Assembly (NCBI GenBank): GCA_021292105.1
Contig: CM037866.1
Location: forward strand, 6,842,163 to 6,906,162
DNA from: Anadara kagoshimensis
Taxonomy: Eukaryota > Mollusca > Bivalvia > Arcoida > Arcidae
Length of the DNA: 64,000 bases
Direction: 5' to 3'
The notes beneath the pieces are model-generated. The model searched no databases, was not told the DNA's origin, and saw nothing but the letters and a program-made list of their open reading frames with translations. The position numbers and the translations under genes were made by a program. Positions 11,101-20,709 of this stretch are shown here, piece by piece; the stretch's first letter is position 1, and every line of letters starts with the position of its first letter.

Positions 11101-11199
11101 GTATTTTGTCGAATTATTAACATTTTCATACACAGAATTTTTCACATACAATTTGTCCCCAGATCAATAGTTGGGAACGAGGGATATTAGCCTCTTTCA

Positions 11200-12940
11200 G
11201 AGAAGTTCTAATTCATTTGCCTCTTACTCTTCAACCTCTTTCCTTCCTTCCCTTCTCCTTCAACCCCTTCACACACTTTCTCATCAGCCTCATTCCCTTT
11301 CTTTTTATTCACCTTTATATTTTTCCTTATCATCTGTTCCCTTGTCACTTTCTCTTTCACCACTTTCTCTTTTCCAATCCTAACCCTTCCATTTCGCCTT
11401 TGCATCCCTTCCCTTCCTTTCCCTTTCTCTTTCCAACCCTCCCTTTACCTCCACTTAATTTCCGAATCCTCTCCTGCCTTACCCCATGCCAACCCTTCCC
11501 TCGTTTTCCCTTCCCTCCCTTACCCTTTTCCATCCCAAACCCTTCTCCATCCCTCTCTTTCCTATCATAACCCTTCCTCTTTTCCCCTTCCCAACCTTTT
11601 ATCCATCCCTCCCTTACTCTTCTCCTGCCTTTTCTTACCTTCTATTTAGATCCCAACCCCTCCCTTCCCTTTCCATATCAATCCTCCTTTTACTTTCTTT
11701 TCCCATCCCAACTCTTCCCTCCCTTCCCCAACACTTCCTTCCCTCCCCACCCAAAACCTTTGCTCTCTCACTCCCATCTCAACATTCTCCTTCCCTTCCT
11801 TTCCTTTCCCAACCTTTTGCCATCCCAACCAAACCCTTCCCATTCCTTCCATTTTACTTCCCAACCCCTTCCCCATCCCTCCCTTTCCCTTCTCCTTTCT
11901 TTCCTTACCTTCTATTCTGATCCCAACCCCTCCCTTTCCTTTCCCATTCCTCCCCTTTCCATTCCTTTACCATCCCAATCCTTCCCTCTTTTCCTCCTCA
12001 ATTTCCATTCCAACCATTCTCTCCCCTTTTCTTCCCTTCCCCATCCCAACCCTTCTCTCTCTTTCCCAATCGTTTCTTCCCCATCCCAAACATTTGCTCT
12101 TCTCTGTTCCCTTACTTTCTATTCCATCTCAACCATCTCTTTCCCTTTATTTCCTTTCCCAACCCTTTCCTATCCCAACCCAACCCTTCACACTTCCTCC
12201 CTTTCCCTTCCAAACCCCTTCTTCACCCCCCCTTTTCCTTCCCCTTTCCTTCCATTACCTTATATTCTGATCAGAACCTATCCATTTCTTTTCCATCCCT
12301 TCCCTTTTCCTTCCCATGTCAAACCTCTCTCTTCCCCATTCAAATCCCTCCCTTTCCCTCCCTTTCTTTCCCCATCCCAACCCTTCTCTCTCTCTTTCAA
12401 TCCTTCCTTTTCCTCCCTTTCCCAACCCTCCCCTTCCCTTACCTTTTATTACATCACAACCCCATCCCTCCAACCCTTTCTACTTTTTTCCTTCCAAACT
12501 TCCCCCTCCCTTTCTCTTTCCCATCCAAACCCTCTCCTCCCTTTACCATCCCAACCCTTCCCTCGTTTTCCCTTTCCAACTCTTCCCAACCCCTTCACCA
12601 TCCCTTTCTTTCCCTTCCCCTTCCTTTACTTACCTTCTATTTAGATTCCAACATCTTTCTTCTCTTTCCCATCCCTTCCCTTTCTCATCCCATCTCAATT
12701 CTCTTTTTCCTTTCCTTTCCCATCCCAACCCTTTCCTCTCTTCTCCATGCCTTCCTTTCTTTTCCATCCCTTCCTTTTCCCATCCCAACCCTTCCCTCTC
12801 TTTCCTAATCCTTCCCTTCCTTTTTCTATCCCAAACCTGCCCTCTATCTTCCATCCCAATACTTTTCTCCCTTTCCTTACCTTCTATTCCATCTTAACCC
12901 TTCCATTTACTCCCTTTCCCATCATGTTTTTGCTATTGCT
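11200..12940. repeat. 1.7-kb polypyrimidine tract
   Basis: Almost purely C and T on the plus strand, built from irregular repeats of CCCATCCCAACCCTTCCCTC-like words. Long open frames in all frames (up to 294 codons) arise from the lack of purines and of stop codons, not from coding. Such mirror-like polypyrimidine DNA can adopt triplex structures. Confidence 0.9.
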
Positions 12941-12959
12941 GATAGCATATCGATGTAAG

Positions 12960-13640
12960 TGAAGGATGTTATTGCTGTGACATCACAGTGTCGGCTAAAC
13001 TATATAGGTCACCCGAAGGAAACATTAAAAATGACCTTTATATAAGGTCCACCTATGTTAAAAAGTGGGTAAACGTTTTCATGCCACACAAATTACTAGT
13101 CATACAGGATGTTGATGTCTTTTAACCTTTAACTTAGATATCCAAAAATCTATTTTAGGTGCAATTGTGAAACAGGAACCTAGAGCTCGCTGTCTATTTA
13201 AAGAATTAACACAACAAAATGAGGTTTGCCACTCTCAGTGATTTTGCTACATTTTTGGAAAACAACCTTCTGCCTTTTAAATTGGGAAATTTAGAGTTCT
13301 GAAATATAGGAAACTGCATAATAACATGTGTTAAACAGCTTGGGATCCTCTATACAAAAATGTGAAATTGTTTAATTTTGTTGGTAAGGACAACTAGATT
13401 TAATTTGATGGTATATCACTGTTGTTTTAAGAATTTAAGTGGTCAAATTTGGAAATTTTAGTTTTAAGTAATTTTCCGCCAAGGGGAACTACCTTTATTC
13501 TGTAGTAATTTAAGGCAAACAAAATCATTGACTATACCACGTGATAAGCTTGAAGCAGTCTGCAAAACGACATCTTAAATTCCTCATTATTTAAAAATAA
13601 CAAAATAATTAAGATTTCAATTAACCTATAATTGATTCTT
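12960..13640. other. Intergenic, with a relic of the GGCCTTTATA family
   Basis: About 12997-13062 carries TATATAGGTCACCCGAAGG and ATGACCTTTATATAAGG, a diverged piece of the palindromic family. The rest is AT-rich with no recognised feature. Confidence 0.5.
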
Positions 13641-13644
13641 TCTT

Positions 13645-13843
13645 TATTTTGTAGTCAATTTCAGATCATTCATTCATTTGTTTGTTGTTTGTTTGTTCTT
13701 TCATTCTGTTGTAGGTAATTTCAGATCATTCATTCATTTATTCTTTCTTTCTTTCTTTGTTTCTCTTATAGCTGATTCCATATCATTCCTGCATTCTTTC
13801 TTTCTTTCTCTTGCACCTTATTAATTTTTTTCTTTCTCTTTCA
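13645..13843. repeat. Degenerate ~80-bp repeats with CATT/CTTT microsatellite
   Basis: GTAGTCAATTTCAGATCATT, GTAGGTAATTTCAGATCATT and ATAGCTGATTCCATATCATT start three similar segments with (CATT)n and (CTTT)n. They end exactly at the acceptor of the aminopeptidase pseudo-exon, whose AGCTAATCACAGATC start resembles the same motif. Confidence 0.6.
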
Positions 13844-13844
13844 G

Positions 13845-14002
13845 CTAATCACAGATCTTATAGCTATACCAGTAGTTCTGGCAGAAAGATGGAATTGGAT
13901 TACATATGATATGACATCTATTCTAAATGACCCTGTTGGTTCATCATCATCGTCTGACCAACAGTGAGTAGCCACAGTGGTGGCACATGAACTTGCTTAC
14001 AG
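13845..14002 (+). pseudogene. Decayed exon of an M1-family zinc aminopeptidase, copy 1
   Basis: After a strong pyrimidine tract and CAG acceptor the plus strand reads D-L-I-A-I-P, later W-N-W-I-T-Y, then I-L-N-D-P-V-G-S-S-S-S-S-D-Q-Q, a stop (TGA where tryptophan would fit) and V-A-T-V-V-A-H-E-L-A-Y. This follows the M1 aminopeptidase core (D-L-I-A-I-P-D-F, G-A-M-E-N-W-G, L-I-T-Y-R, V-A-T-V-V-A-H-E-L-A-H-Q), whose H-E-x-x-H binds the catalytic zinc. Damage: a frame shift inside the G-A-M-E-N motif, the stop codon, and loss of the second zinc histidine. The exon still ends in AG|GTAAAT. No neighbouring aminopeptidase exon is recognisable, so it is a stranded fragment. Confidence 0.75.
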
Positions 14003-14257
14003 GTAAATTCAAGGAAAAGGACAAAACTTACTTTTGTACTCCTTTCTGCTTCTTTACGCACAAAATTTTTTCACAAAATTTGCATGATTTTTATACTGTT
14101 TTTTGTTAAAAAATCCTTATGCAAAATTCATGTTTTTCACACATAGTTCATGAGATTTTTTTGCACTATTTTCCTTTAAGCTTTTTTTACTCGCAAAAAA
14201 TTTACACAAAATTCATGAAAAGGTTTTCATGATTTTTGTGCCTAGCACTTTTACCTG

Positions 14258-14341
14258 ATTTAATATGACCTACTCGGTTCCTCATCATCATCTCACCAAC
14301 AGTGGGTAGCCACAGTGGTGGCTTATGAACTAGTTCATTAG
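14258..14341 (+). pseudogene. Second, shorter copy of the aminopeptidase exon end
   Basis: Repeats the last ~84 bases of copy 1 about 340 bp downstream, including the first part of the following intron (GTAAATACAAGGA). Reads S-S-S-S-S-H-Q-Q-W-V-A-T-V-V-A-Y-E-L-V-H then TAG. Here the tryptophan and the second zinc histidine survive but the first histidine is tyrosine and the final glutamine codon is a stop, so the damage is different from copy 1. A local tandem duplication followed by independent decay is the simplest reading. Confidence 0.65.
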
Positions 14342-14412
14342 GTAAATACAAGGAACAAACAGCACAGCCATGGTACATAACCTACTTTTTCACTGTTAGA
14401 GTTGAGAGTAAT

Positions 14413-14712
14413 GTTGTTTAATGTCCCAGTCAAGAATATTTCACTTATATTGAGACTGTTGCCAGCTTTAGGCGAAGATGCAGAAATTTTGCCTGTATGT
14501 TGCACTGATGGCATTTTACAGCAGGGTTCTTTATCGTACCATGCCCACTGTGACACAGGACCTCATTTATTTTAAGTTCCCATCGAAAAGAACCCTGACT
14601 TTCATTTTGTAATGCCGAGTGCTTTGCAAAAGAACAGTCACTACCCACTTTCAAGTCTTTGGTCAGACACAGTGTCCCATTTATGGAGCTAACACTCTAC
14701 CAACTGAGCTTC
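14413..14712 (-). mobile_element. tRNA-derived SINE
   Basis: Same family as 5441-5750: minus strand begins AGCTCAGTTGGTAGAGTGTT and ends with TGAAATATTCTTGACTGGGA. The B box is eroded (ATGGGACACTG in place of a clear GGTTCGAAC). Confidence 0.8.
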
Positions 14713-14959
14713 CGCAGTGGTATTTTTGCACTGTTTGACAATAAAAGCCTATTCTTCTGTCTAGTTATATAGGTGTTATTTACCTTTGATGCAAAAATTT
14801 AAATCCTTCTTTCTCTTAGAAAGTAAAATTTAAAGGCAATACCTAAAGCAATTTAGTTTATGGATTTAATGACAATTTATGACAAAGTAAGTTACACATT
14901 TTTCACATTTATTTCTTAAATTGTGTGAAATTAACCCAAATTTGAAGTATATCTGTTTC

Positions 14960-15260
14960 AAGTATAATAATCACTTGATAGTATTACATATAGTTGTACA
15001 AAATATACATAGATACAACAAATAAAATGACTACAATAGTTCTGTTGTAAAGAGCAAATAAAAAAATTATTTTGTTTCAGATCAGATCCTTCGTTTGTGA
15101 AAATCTGAAAGTCCTTCACCGAGGGATAATAGTAAGTTTCATCAAATTTGGTCCAGTAGTTTTGAAGGAGATGATTAAAATGTGACATGTTTACACACAA
15201 CGGACGACAAACGACGGATGGTGAACCATCAGAACAAGTCGATCTGAGGTTTCAGATTTG
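14960..15260. mobile_element. Fragment of a pearl-like element end
   Basis: GTTTCATCAAATTTGGTCCA, GTAGTTTTGAAGGAGATGAT and ACGGACGACAAACGACGGA match the right part of the element at 21316-22863 (about 22715-22805). No tandem core remains. Confidence 0.6.
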
Positions 15261-15424
15261 GAATTGGTGCTAAAATGTCAGCTCATCTCGGCCCTTCTTA
15301 ATCGTCTTGGCACCTTTTCTGCCAATATCTAACCACGTCTCAGCCACTTGGCAGCCAATATTTGTTAAGTCTGAGAACAATTTTTCTGAAGTCAATTTGA
15401 ACACAATGCCTAAGATAAATGTAA

Positions 15425-15675
15425 TACAGTCAAACCTGTCTATAACGGCCACCCAAGGGAACCAGTAAAAGTGGCCTTTATGGGGAGGTAACCTTTATAT
15501 ACAGGTTCAAATAATATGAATATAGAACAATTGGTATAGAAATCTACTATCCTTTATAAGCAGGTGGTCCTTATATAGAGGTGGCCTTTAAGGCAGGTTG
15601 GACTGTAAATTCTACTGGCCTTTATAAGCAGGTTGCCCTTATATAAAGGTGGCCTTTAATGCAGGTTGGACTGTA
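15425..15675. mobile_element. Palindromic small DNA element (GGCCTTTATA family)
   Basis: TACAGTCAAACCTGTCTATA start and AAGGCAGGTTGGACTGTA end, the termini nearly inverse. The inner part contains one duplicated segment (TCTACTGGCCTTTATAAGCA twice), so it is longer than other members. Confidence 0.8.
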
Positions 15676-16983
15676 TTTTAGTTTGCCTGAGTCAACAAAT
15701 ACACTTTAACCCTACATGAAGGAAAATACTTATTTTGCGTGGCTGACTAGGGCCTTTCCCACAGTGTGTAGATGCACTGGGTTTTAGACCAAGGCCTCGA
15801 ACACCTTGGGGCCTTGCCGGCCAAGTAGTCTACAGAAAGCCTGTGCTTATCAGTGATTTCCCTAAAATTTATAGCAGGAGGTAGATTGACTAATCCAACC
15901 GGCCAAGGTTCAAGGCGGCTGTCTAGGCTGAAAATAATTTTCAGGTCTGGAGGCAATTTTATAAATTCTAACCGGCAAATTTTGAGTTTTTTGTTGGTCA
16001 AATCTGCCAGCTCTTAAGGAAAAAACTGCATGGCTTACGCAGTGTTCAATCTAGAGCGCGCCATCGCGGCATTCCCGCGATTTTCGTCAGTTTGACGCGC
16101 TGGGAACGATCCCCCGGGCCGAAACGGGCGCGTTGAATTTTTATCTTCCGAGATCGTCCCAGTATTGTTTATCACAATATGTAATCTTACAAAAATATAT
16201 GACATCATAGTTTTCTGTGGTGGTCTTTGTTAGTAGTGTGCTTTATGTAAGGAAGTCGTAGACACTCGTTTTCAAGTGCCAAAGTAATGTCGATTATTTA
16301 GTCATCAAAGAGATTGGAAGCGTGACAGTTCAGCTGTCAGTTCCAAAGTTTTTACTTTGCTTCTGGATTGCGATTTTGGATATGGATGTTTGTTTCTGAT
16401 TATGAAGTGTGGTTTTGCAAGGGGGAAAACAAGCGAAAATCTAATTAAAAACCATCCCACAAAATGAAGATGAAACATCAGCAATCATCGGCAACGTCAT
16501 GCAGCTGTTGCGGTTGCACGTCAATTTCATCATGGTTGGTTAGCAGTCCAAAGTACAATAAGTGGCTAAATTATGACGAAAATAAACAATGCATGACTAC
16601 TGCTTTGTGTTTTTCATTGTCTGATTATCATTACTGTGACAATACTTACTGTCATCTTATTTACCATATTAAAAATGTGAAATCGTTGTCTTTCGGTTAA
16701 CATAACATTGTGTCCTTCGTCATTAGGCATTGACCCCTTACTTTAAGAATTGGCCCCCTGTTAAAAGTTGCCTGGGCCATCATGACCCCCTGTGTCCAAT
16801 TTCTAGATTGAACACTGCTTACGGATCACAGCTCCTCACCCCATATTGTTTTGAATCCCACTGGGGGCACATTAAAGTGGAATAAAAGCCAGTGTATCTA
16901 CACACTGGGGAAGTCACCACACAAGATGAGTAATTTCCTTCATGTAGGGTTAAAGTGTATTTTTTGACTCAGCAAGACTAAAA
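15676..16983. mobile_element. Element with ~110-bp inverted repeats, split by a nested insertion
   Basis: Left arm from TTTTAGTTTGCCTGAGTCAA (15676 to about 15790) and right arm to its inverse at 16983 share over 100 bp, including ACACTTTAACCCTACATGAA and CAGTGTGTAGATGCACTGG. The flanks suggest a TA target (15674-15675 and 16984-16985). The 778-bp element at 16040 sits inside it. Confidence 0.75.
16040..16817. mobile_element. 778-bp inverted-repeat element, GC-rich start
   Basis: Perfect 16-bp ends CAGTGTTCAATCTAGA / TCTAGATTGAACACTG with a 6-bp target duplication CTTACG (16034-16039 and 16818-16823). The first 100 bases (GCGCGCCATCGCGG, CCCCCGGGCCGAAACGGGCG) are far more GC-rich than the surroundings. 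A 78-codon frame at 16464-16700 has no recognised domain. CAG/CTG ends fit a hAT-related element. Confidence 0.75.
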
Positions 16984-17039
16984 TATTAAATTTATCTTTG
17001 TCAAAGGTCTGTAGCTAAGGACACTCCTATGGGTTTCCC

Positions 17040-18130
17040 TATCAGCCCTAAACTGAATACCGGTACCTGGATACAAGTGAAATAATCTTGACTAGAGCAG
17101 AAAACAGCATTACTCCACTCAGTTAATCCCTAAACTGACTGCCTCAGTGCAAGTAGAAAAATCTTCAGTAGGGTGCAAAACACCATTACTTCATTCCACC
17201 AGCCCAGAAATGAGTAAAAGAATATTGACCTGGGCATAAAACCGTCCCCAGAACCTAGAGGCCACAGTTGCCTAATTGATAAGATGTCAGTCTCGTAGCT
17301 GTGAGTTTGAATCCCGCTCAGACTACATGTGGGAAAGAGATTTTTCCTTGCTGTTGGCCATTACTGGTTAACCTGGTATCAGTATAATGTGACTGGAAGA
17401 GTAGTACGCTTGTCTGTGGCATACTGACTCTGTGAGCTAGCATATGAAAGTCGCCCTGAGTGCATCCTAGTACAAAGCAGACCATAAAACACCCTCACAC
17501 TTCACATGCATTCACAGAATTGTTCATAGATTCATCCATAAAGATTAATAAAATAGTTCTCGTCGCGAATAGCTGAAAAATTGCTGATGCAACATTAAGC
17601 AACATTCAACCAACCAATCAACCAACCCAGAACCTACATGCTTAGACGCAAGTAGACATTAAATACCATTTATCCACTCCACCATACCAGTAACAGACCT
17701 TCCACGATCACAGTAACCAGTCATCTTGATATAAATAAGTAGAGATTCTTCACTAGGGCTTAAAACATCATTACTCTGCTTCATCATCTTATAACTGATG
17801 GTCGTGATGTTAGAATCTTGACTGGAGTGTAAAACACCATTACACCAGTCCACTATACCAGAACTGACCGGCTCAATATAAGTTAAAGAATCTTGACCTG
17901 GACATAAAACGCCATTACTTCACTTCACCATCCCAGCAGAACTTACCTGCTTTGATGCAAGTAGAATCTTGACAGGGGCATTTAACACCATTACTCCACT
18001 CCACCATCCTAGATGTTAGAATCTTGACTGGAGTGTAAAACGTAATTAACTTCATCCACCAGCCCACAATTGACTGTCTTGATACAAGGAAAAGAATCTT
18101 AGCTAGAGTAAAACACCATTAATCTATCTC
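17040..18130. repeat. Degenerate minisatellite related to the SINE tail
   Basis: Motifs like GATACAAGTGAAATAATCTT, GACTGGAGTGTAAAACACCA and TTACTCCACTCCACCAT recur about every 75-100 bp on both sides of the SINE at 17258. Each unit resembles the common SINE 3' end (AAGTGAAATATTCTTGACTG), so the array may have grown from that tail. Confidence 0.7.
17258..17630 (+). mobile_element. tRNA-derived SINE, second family
   Basis: Head GGCCACAGTTGCCTAATTGA with B box GAGTTTGAATCCC, body with ACTGGTTAACCTGGTATCAG, ending in a CATTCAACCAACCAATCAAC simple tail. A truncated relative is at 4225-4440. Confidence 0.8.
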
Positions 18131-18418
18131 TTATAAGTTGGCCCCACTGATATTTGTCGTGGAATAAAATGTCTGAATTTTATCTCAGGTTTAAATTTTG
18201 TCTGAATGTCGGCATACACTGAAAGTTTTTTCATTTTCAATATAAATTTAGAATTTTTAGACAAAATTCAGAATACAATAAAAGTGTAAAGAAAAATTCA
18301 AACACACATTTTTGATGCAAGAAAATTTCAAAATGAATAATGAATTAATATATTTTTAGAAATATTCAGAATTTTTGGTTCATGAAGGTATCAATGTGTA
18401 GAAGGAGGGGTTGATTGA

Positions 18419-18732
18419 TGGGATTTTATGTCCCAGTCAAGAATATTTCACTTATATCAAGATGTCACCAACTAGGTAAAATGGCAGAAATTTTTACTTT
18501 TGCAGTGCATATAGGGCAAATGTGCAGGGAGCGTTAAACATGCCACACCTGTTGTGACACCGGGCATCAGTTTTCAAGTTCTCTAACAAAGTACTGCATC
18601 ACTTTCATTTCTAAATGGCAAGTGCTTGGCAAAAGAACAGCCACTACATTTTTTCAAGGACCCTGGCTAGGGTTTGAACCCATGATCATCCACATACAAA
18701 GCGATAAATCTACCAGTTGTTCTTCCATACTG
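18419..18732 (-). mobile_element. tRNA-derived SINE
   Basis: Minus strand shows AACAACTGGTAGATTTATCG (eroded A box) and GGGTTCAAACCCTAG (B box), ending in TATAAGTGAAATATTCTTGA. Same family as 5441. Confidence 0.75.
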
Positions 18733-18788
18733 GTCACTGAGTAGAAAAAAAGCCTGTTGTTGCCACAATAACTATCCTGGGTATAGAC

Positions 18789-19130
18789 AAGCAACATTGA
18801 CCTGTCCAGTTAACCTTTCATTGTGAATATTCATACACAATAATCCATTTAATACACGTGTGAAAATTTTCAGTTAATATAGTAACAATGCAATTGTTTC
18901 CAATGATGTAGATTAATACAACGTCTGTGTTTCCTTTACGCAAGTCGTCTGCGTTTCCTTTACACAAGTCGACTGGTCCAAAATAAATGTTTAAATTAAT
19001 GGTCAATTGGACAGGTCAATGTTAATTCTTGTCTTGCGTTGCTCAGTCTGAATGTCTGTGTTTCCTAACAAGTCGACTGGTCCATTATAAATATTTAAAT
19101 TAAAGGTCAATTGGACAGGTCAATGTTATT
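18789..19130. mobile_element. AACATTGACCTGTC inverted-repeat element, double right end
   Basis: Left end AACATTGACCTGTCCAGTTA; two right ends, each AATTGGACAGGTCAATGTTA, at about 19000-19022 and 19108-19130. The inner CTGCGTTTCCTTTAC and CAAGTCGACTGGTCCA pieces are duplicated with the right end. A relative is at 23989. Confidence 0.7.
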
Positions 19131-19254
19131 TCTCGGTCAGTTTCAATCACTTCTAGTTGTAAGCGTCCTCTGTAGTGACCACGGGTGGCCTACTTTTTCG
19201 AACACTACAGGTGTCTTTAGAGTGAAATGAGACACGAGACTGCAGTTTCGAGTT

Positions 19255-19395
19255 TTAAACGAAAGACCATGCCAGTACTTTGAGCTTTTTACACCTCTGA
19301 AATTTTATGTCCATTCTAAAGTCCTGAGTGAGGTTCGAACCCAAAACCCTTGACTTAGCCAATGACAGTACCACTCGACCATGCCTGCCTATAAT
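19255..19395 (-). mobile_element. tRNA-Ser/Leu-like SINE head
   Basis: Minus strand GGCATGGTCGAGTGGTACT (A box of the class II tRNA type) followed by GGGTTTTGGGTTCGAACCTC (B box). Followed by about 70 bp of body. Different head from the other SINEs here. Confidence 0.6.
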
Positions 19396-19714
19396 GGTGA
19401 ACGAGAAATAACAAAACAAGTTTATAAAGCATCTCATGGGAATATTTTATTATTTTTATTATTTCATGAGAAATAATGACTTTATTTTTATGACAAATGA
19501 AATGATATCATCTCTCTTCTCATGTACAAATAACATAGAACTTATAACTTACAAGCTCCTCATTGATAAATATTTACAAACATCTAAATAACTGGGATCA
19601 ACTCCCAAAATGAGACCATACAGGGACTAAATTCTTAACACAATGACATCACAATTATCACTTGTTTCATTAAAAAACATTATATTGGCAATAAAGGGAG
19701 ATAACCCTTATTTA

Positions 19715-19945
19715 GCTTTTTATGAAATATCTCAACTTTTCCATCCCTAGATTTACAAAAAAGAATATTTCATTTTCTTTGTTTGGATTATTCTATTGTT
19801 TTATAGGGGTGAAGATGTTGAATATTTCTGTGTTGATATTCAACTTTTCCATTCCTAAATTTACAAATAAGAATCTTTCACTTTCTTTAGATTTTGGAAT
19901 ATTCCATTAATTTATAGCGATGGAAATGTTGAATATTTCTCAATT
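19715..19945. repeat. Two copies of a ~110-bp tandem repeat
   Basis: CTCAACTTTTCCATCCCTAG then GATGTTGAATATTTC is followed by TTCAACTTTTCCATTCCTAA then GAAATGTTGAATATTTC with the same order of words. Confidence 0.7.
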
Positions 19946-19949
19946 TATA

Positions 19950-20705
19950 CATAATTTTTGTAATCCTAGCATCCAGAAATCTACTTATAAAAAACGGACA
20001 AACAGATATCTTTATTGCTTCTTAATAAAAATAACAAACAATTTGCATGTCTGAATACATTTCAAAATTCTGACAAATATTGAATAGTTGATTTTTGCCT
20101 GGGCAATATAAATTTAAAAACTTAAGAAATTAATAAAGAGAAACTTGAATAGCACAAGAACATGGGGCTAATAATTGTCCAAAAAATAGGCCTGCAAACA
20201 TGCGAGTACGGCTGTGTGTATTTTCATATAGCGTTTGAAAGACTGGAAAAAATTTCAAAATGCGAGTTACAAGAAATAAAATTTTCTTTTTTGTTATGGG
20301 GAAAAAAGAAAAAATTTGAATAAATTTCCAAACATCACATATTGCGCTATGTAATAATGCAGGCACAACATTTTGTGAACAAAACCTGATCGATTATGAA
20401 ATGTGTGCAAAATTCCAGCTCTTATTTTCTTTAATAAAAAGAGAACTTGTAGATGGGAAGCAATTAATGATTGAGAATTCTTTGCGATATCTACCATCAT
20501 TTAACAAATCAGTAACTTGTTAAATTTAACACTTGCCATATTATAATAATGATGATGCTAGAAGCAAAAATGAACAAATATTGGCTACAGAAATTCTGTT
20601 GCAAATGCTACTGTTTTTGTTTGTAAATGGACATTCTGCTATAAGTTGTTCACAATCTGACAACAGACAATTGATAAACAGGGACAAGTCTTAACACCTA
20701 ATTCA
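19950..20705. other. Intergenic, no feature recognised
   Basis: AT-rich sequence. Short open frames on the minus strand (20130-20500) overlap each other and carry no recognisable motif. Confidence 0.45.
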
Positions 20706-20709
20706 GTAT

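Larger units (their letters stand above)
8071..11160. mobile_element. Second-family pearl-like element, interrupted by a hAT-like insertion
   Basis: Opens with TATCCCCGCAAACGAAG, a run of about 17 G, TATATAGGAATCACCCTG and a TGTCTGTCCG stretch. Then come about four ~155-bp units (8160-8732) with CTTGGTATGTGGATGCATCA, CATGGGAAGGCAATGTGTCA and CTTTGACCTCTATGATAG. After the inserted hAT-like element the unit resumes at 10494, followed by about three ~183-bp units (10540-11100). The right boundary is approximate. Confidence 0.65.

Noticed and set aside
11486-12897. Long plus-strand open frames (144, 294 and 193 codons) and minus-strand partners
   Set aside because: They consist of Pro/Ser/Phe/Leu or Gly/Lys/Glu runs imposed by the pyrimidine tract, overlap each other in several frames and show no domain.
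16464-16700. 78-codon Cys/Ser-rich plus-strand frame
   Set aside because: Lies inside the 778-bp inverted-repeat element, with no recognised domain and no flanking gene signals.
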